From: JBFWNZ01 sp050250795
GTDB lineage: Bacteria > Pseudomonadota > Alphaproteobacteria > UBA8366
Direction of reading: 5' to 3'
Length of the DNA stretch: 16,373 nt
Assembly: GCA_050250795.1 (NCBI GenBank)
Contig: JBFWNZ010000049.1
Location: forward strand, 1-16,373
The stretch's first letter is position 1, and each line of letters starts with the position of its first letter. This document shows, one piece after another, positions 13,997-16,373 of this stretch. The translations under genes and the position numbers were made by a program. Below the pieces are notes generated by a model, which worked only from the letters and a program-made list of their open reading frames with translations, made no database searches and was not told where the DNA came from.

Positions 13997-14397
13997 GCCT
14001 TGCCCTGGTCCTTCAGCACCGCATGCGCCTCGCGGAAGCCTTCCAGCCCGGCGGGGAAGCCGGCATAGACGGAGGTGTGCAGCAGCACTTCGGCGATTTC
14101 GTCGGGAGTCGCGCCGTTGTTGAGCGCGCCCAGCACATGCACCTTGAGTTCGGAGGAACGGCCGAGGCAGGCCAGCAGCGCCACGCTGAGGAAGCTGCGG
14201 GTCTTGCGGTCGAGACCGGGTCGCGACCACACATCGCCCCAGGCATATTCGGTCGTCACCTGCTGCATCAGCTTCAGGAACGGGCTTTCCGCCGCCTTGC
14301 TCAGCGACGCCTCGACATGCTTGTCGCCCAGCACCGCCTTGCGGGTGGCCAGGCCGCGCTTGAAGCTCTCGGTCTCGTTGTAGTCGCCCTTCGCCAT
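13993..14397 (-). CDS. Carboxymuconolactone decarboxylase family protein
   Basis: A 134-aa protein matching the length and pattern of gamma-carboxymuconolactone decarboxylases (PcaC-like) in the AhpD-like superfamily. The core is RSFLSVALLACLGRSSELKV (67-86), then HVLGALNNGATPDEIAEVLL (87-106) and HTSVYAGFPAGLEGFREA (107-124). Cys77, His87 and His107 are candidate active-site residues. True PcaC acts in the protocatechuate branch of the beta-ketoadipate pathway, but no other pca gene is in the window, so the substrate is open. Some relatives are peroxidase-like or of unknown role. A strong AGGAGGAA site precedes ATG 14397. Its stop codon overlaps that of the convergent hypothetical gene (shared TTAG). 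It is 54 bp downstream of the M42 peptidase gene on the same strand and may be read from that transcript. Confidence 0.87.
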   Translation of the reverse strand: MAKGDYNETESFKRGLATRKAVLGDKHVEASLSKAAESPFLKLMQQVTTEYAWGDVWSRPGLDRKTRSFLSVALLACLGRSSELKVHVLGALNNGATPDEIAEVLLHTSVYAGFPAGLEGFREAHAVLKDQGKA

Positions 14398-14451
14398 GAT
14401 CGTTTCCTCCTGTGCGTTGGCGGCCGATCATAGCGGGAAGCCGGGCGGGCG

Positions 14452-15585
14452 CTACAGCCGCTCCACCTCCGGTTTGGGAACCGGCTGGTCGGGGAATCCC
14501 TCGATGGTGGTCAGCGCCTCGCGGTCGCGCTGGAACATGGGCGGGCTGACCATGTACTGCGCGAGCAGCCGCGCGACCGACGAGATGGCGTCCTTGTGCG
14601 TCCGCTCATAGCCGTGCGAGGCGTCGACGCCGAAGGTGACGAGGGCGGTGCGGATGTCGTTGCCGGCCTCCACCGCCGAGGCGCTGTCGGAACGGTAATA
14701 GCGGAACACGTCGCGCTGATAGGGGATCGCATGCTGGCGGCACAGCGCGATCATGTGGCGCGTCAGGTGATAGTCGAAGGGGCCGGTCGAATCGCCCATC
14801 GCGATGGTGACGCCGAACTCGCTGGAGCATTGGCCGGGCGCCTGGGTGCCGTTATCGACCGTGACCATCTCGGCCACGTCGCCATGCAGCACCGCCGAAC
14901 AGCCGGAGCCGACCTCCTCGGAAATGGTGAACAGCAGATGGCAATCGACGGGCAGCGTCTGGGCGGAATCCATGATCGCCTTGGCCGCGCCCATCATGGC
15001 CGCAACCCCGGCCTTGTCGTCCAGATGGCGCGAGTTGATGAAGCCGCTGTCGGTGATCTCGGGCATCGGATCGATGGCGACGATGTCGCCCACCGCGATG
15101 CCCAGCGCATGCAGGTCGTCGGCGGAACGCACCTTCTCGTCCAGGCGGATTTCGACATTGTCCCAGGACACGGGCTGGGTATCGATCTCGGTGTTGAAGG
15201 TGTGGCCGGACGCCTTGAGCGGCAGGATGGTGCCGCGGAAGGCGCGCTCGTCGGTGAACACGGTCACGCGCGCGCCCTCGGCGAAGCGGGCCGACCAGTG
15301 GCCGATCATCTTCACCGCCAGCCTGCCATTGTCCTTGAGATAGCGCACCATCGCGCCAAGCGTGTCGAGATGGGCGACCACGGCGCGGTCGGGTGAGGAT
15401 TCGCGGCCCTTGAGGTTCGCCCGGATCGCGCCGCGGCGCGTGACCTCGAACGGAATGCCGAGCGCGCCCAGCTCCTCGCAGATCAGATGCACGATCCCGT
15501 CGGTATAGCCGGACGGGCTGGGCGTCTCCAGCAGCCGGCAGAGCAGGCCGGTGGTGTAGTCCATATCGGGTTGAATTGCGGTCAT
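14452..15585 (-). CDS. M42-family metallopeptidase of the NAGGN osmoprotectant system
   Basis: A 377-aa M42 (glutamyl aminopeptidase-like) enzyme. The expected two-zinc site is visible: His72 and Asp74 in VVAHLDTLG, Asp189 in SRHLDDKAG, Glu223/Glu224 in ISEEVGSG, Asp244 in VTVDNG and His324 in ASHGYERTH. It matches the M42 peptidase subgroup that travels with the genes for N-acetylglutaminylglutamine amide, a dipeptide osmolyte made under salt stress in several proteobacteria. The immediately upstream gene is the synthetase of that pathway, and the two overlap by four bases (ATGA), so they are coupled. Its role is not established; turnover or processing of the dipeptide amide is a reasonable guess. 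No signal peptide is seen, so it is presumably cytoplasmic. Confidence 0.9.
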   Translation of the reverse strand: MTAIQPDMDYTTGLLCRLLETPSPSGYTDGIVHLICEELGALGIPFEVTRRGAIRANLKGRESSPDRAVVAHLDTLGAMVRYLKDNGRLAVKMIGHWSARFAEGARVTVFTDERAFRGTILPLKASGHTFNTEIDTQPVSWDNVEIRLDEKVRSADDLHALGIAVGDIVAIDPMPEITDSGFINSRHLDDKAGVAAMMGAAKAIMDSAQTLPVDCHLLFTISEEVGSGCSAVLHGDVAEMVTVDNGTQAPGQCSSEFGVTIAMGDSTGPFDYHLTRHMIALCRQHAIPYQRDVFRYYRSDSASAVEAGNDIRTALVTFGVDASHGYERTHKDAISSVARLLAQYMVSPPMFQRDREALTTIEGFPDQPVPKPEVERL

Positions 15586-16373
15586 GCCGTCTCCTTCCGC
15601 GGTTCCGCCCGGCGCTGCGCCGTCTGGGGGAACAGCAGGTCGATGAACCGTTCGGCCGTTGGTTGGGGTTCGTGATTCGCGAGGCCGGGCCGCTCGTTCG
15701 CCTCGATGATCCGGTAATCGGCCTCTTCGACCGACGGCACCAGAAGGTCCAGCCCGACGACCGGGATGCGCAGCGCCTGGGCCGCGCGGATCGCGGCCTC
15801 GGCCAGGGCCGGATGCAGCCGCGGCGTCACGTCATGGATGGTGCCGCCGGTATGCAGGTTCGCCGTCCGCCGCACGCGGATCGTCCGGCCGGCGTCGGGG
15901 ATGTCGCGGATCGCCAGCCCGGCCTCGCGCACGCAGCGCTCGGCCTCGGCATCCAGCGGGATGCGGCTTTCGCCGCCCGTCGCCGCCTGGCGGCGCCGGC
16001 TCTGCCGCTCGATCAACTCAGCCACCGTGTGGCGTCCGGTACCGACGACTTCGGGCGGCCGGCGGATGGCCGCGGCGACCACCGCATCGTTGATCACGAG
16101 GATGCGCAGATCGTCGCCTTCGACGAATTCTTCCAGCAGCACCGTATCGCAGACCGCTTTCGCCCGCTCCACGGCCGCTTCCACCTCGTGGATGTCGGAC
16201 AGGTCGATGGATATGCCCGCACCCTGCTCGCCGCGCGCGGGTTTGACGACGACGCGGCGGTGCCGGGCGAGGAACCCGGCATCGTCGGTGCCGGCAACCT
16301 GCTGCGCCGGGAGGGCGAGCCCGGCGCGCGCCAGCACGCGGCGCGTGAGCGCCTTGTCGTCGCAGCGGCTCAT
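15582..16373 (-). CDS. ngg: N-acetylglutaminylglutamine synthetase, C-terminal ATP-grasp part (5' end outside window)
   Basis: The visible 263 residues form an ATP-grasp ligase domain. CDDKALTRRVLARAGL starts the domain (4-19), VVVKPARGEQGAG is the ATP-binding lysine and glycine loop (41-53, Lys44), LLEEFVEGDDLRILV is at 79-93, and the metal ligands include Asp209 (VGLDLLVP) and Glu225/Asn227 (IIEANERPG). The middle part (GTGRHTVAELI, 111-121) resembles cyanophycin-synthetase-type ATP-grasp enzymes. The family is about twice this long, with an N-terminal GNAT acetyltransferase domain. The Met codon at the window edge is therefore probably internal and the gene continues beyond 16373. The full enzyme joins and acetylates two glutamines to give N-acetylglutaminylglutamine, which a glutamine-dependent amidotransferase (AsnO) then amidates. 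Overlap with the M42 gene supports the assignment. The gene is also called ngs. Confidence 0.88.
   Translation of the reverse strand: MSRCDDKALTRRVLARAGLALPAQQVAGTDDAGFLARHRRVVVKPARGEQGAGISIDLSDIHEVEAAVERAKAVCDTVLLEEFVEGDDLRILVINDAVVAAAIRRPPEVVGTGRHTVAELIERQSRRRQAATGGESRIPLDAEAERCVREAGLAIRDIPDAGRTIRVRRTANLHTGGTIHDVTPRLHPALAEAAIRAAQALRIPVVGLDLLVPSVEEADYRIIEANERPGLANHEPQPTAERFIDLLFPQTAQRRAEPRKETA

Noticed and set aside
1..16373. Mobile element, genomic island borders, CRISPR array, tRNA or other RNA genes
   Set aside because: No transposase or integrase, no long direct or inverted repeats, no spaced repeat array and no tRNA-like cloverleaf were seen. The accessory-looking genes have the same GC-rich codon use as their neighbours.

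Overview
This is a GC-rich (roughly two-thirds by eye), gene-dense stretch of a bacterial chromosome, almost certainly from an alphaproteobacterium. The short Psd type (about 228 aa, FGSR processing site) followed one base later by pssA, a SPOR-domain lipoprotein, and a pair of genes for the osmolyte N-acetylglutaminylglutamine amide (NAGGN) all fit that group. Genus cannot be read from the sequence. No rRNA, tRNA, CRISPR array, insertion sequence, integrase or phage gene was seen, and no transcription factor is encoded in the window.

Left part (1-4168): the 3' end of a sulfatase/alkaline-phosphatase-superfamily gene whose start lies outside the window, coupled by an ATGA overlap to a 105-aa single-pass membrane protein with one YPD...HY..G..EGR repeat; a convergent SPOR lipoprotein; then psd-pssA, two steps of phosphatidylethanolamine synthesis.

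Middle part (4173-13529): the accessory-looking region. It holds four distinct TauD/TfdA-family Fe(II)/2-oxoglutarate dioxygenases, all on the minus strand, interleaved with an enolase-superfamily enzyme, a DUF3237 protein, an enoyl-CoA hydratase/isomerase and an acyl-CoA synthetase. Two operons are plausible: DUF3237 > dioxygenase 1 > enolase-superfamily enzyme, and dioxygenase 3 > dioxygenase 2 > acyl-CoA synthetase. Together they look like catabolic functions: oxidative release of a polar or acidic group, acid activation to CoA thioester, and hydration or isomerisation. The substrate is unknown. A HerA-like (DUF853/YjgR) ATPase interrupts the set and is probably unrelated.

Right part (13622-16373): an unrecognised 124-aa helical protein, a carboxymuconolactone decarboxylase-family protein, then the NAGGN M42 peptidase and the C-terminal ATP-grasp part of N-acetylglutaminylglutamine synthetase, which runs off the right edge.

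All five convergent gene pairs meet with very short gaps (4-21 bp) or overlapping ends (4-10 bp). The few intergenic spaces are 50-325 bp and contain several perfect dyads that may be regulatory.
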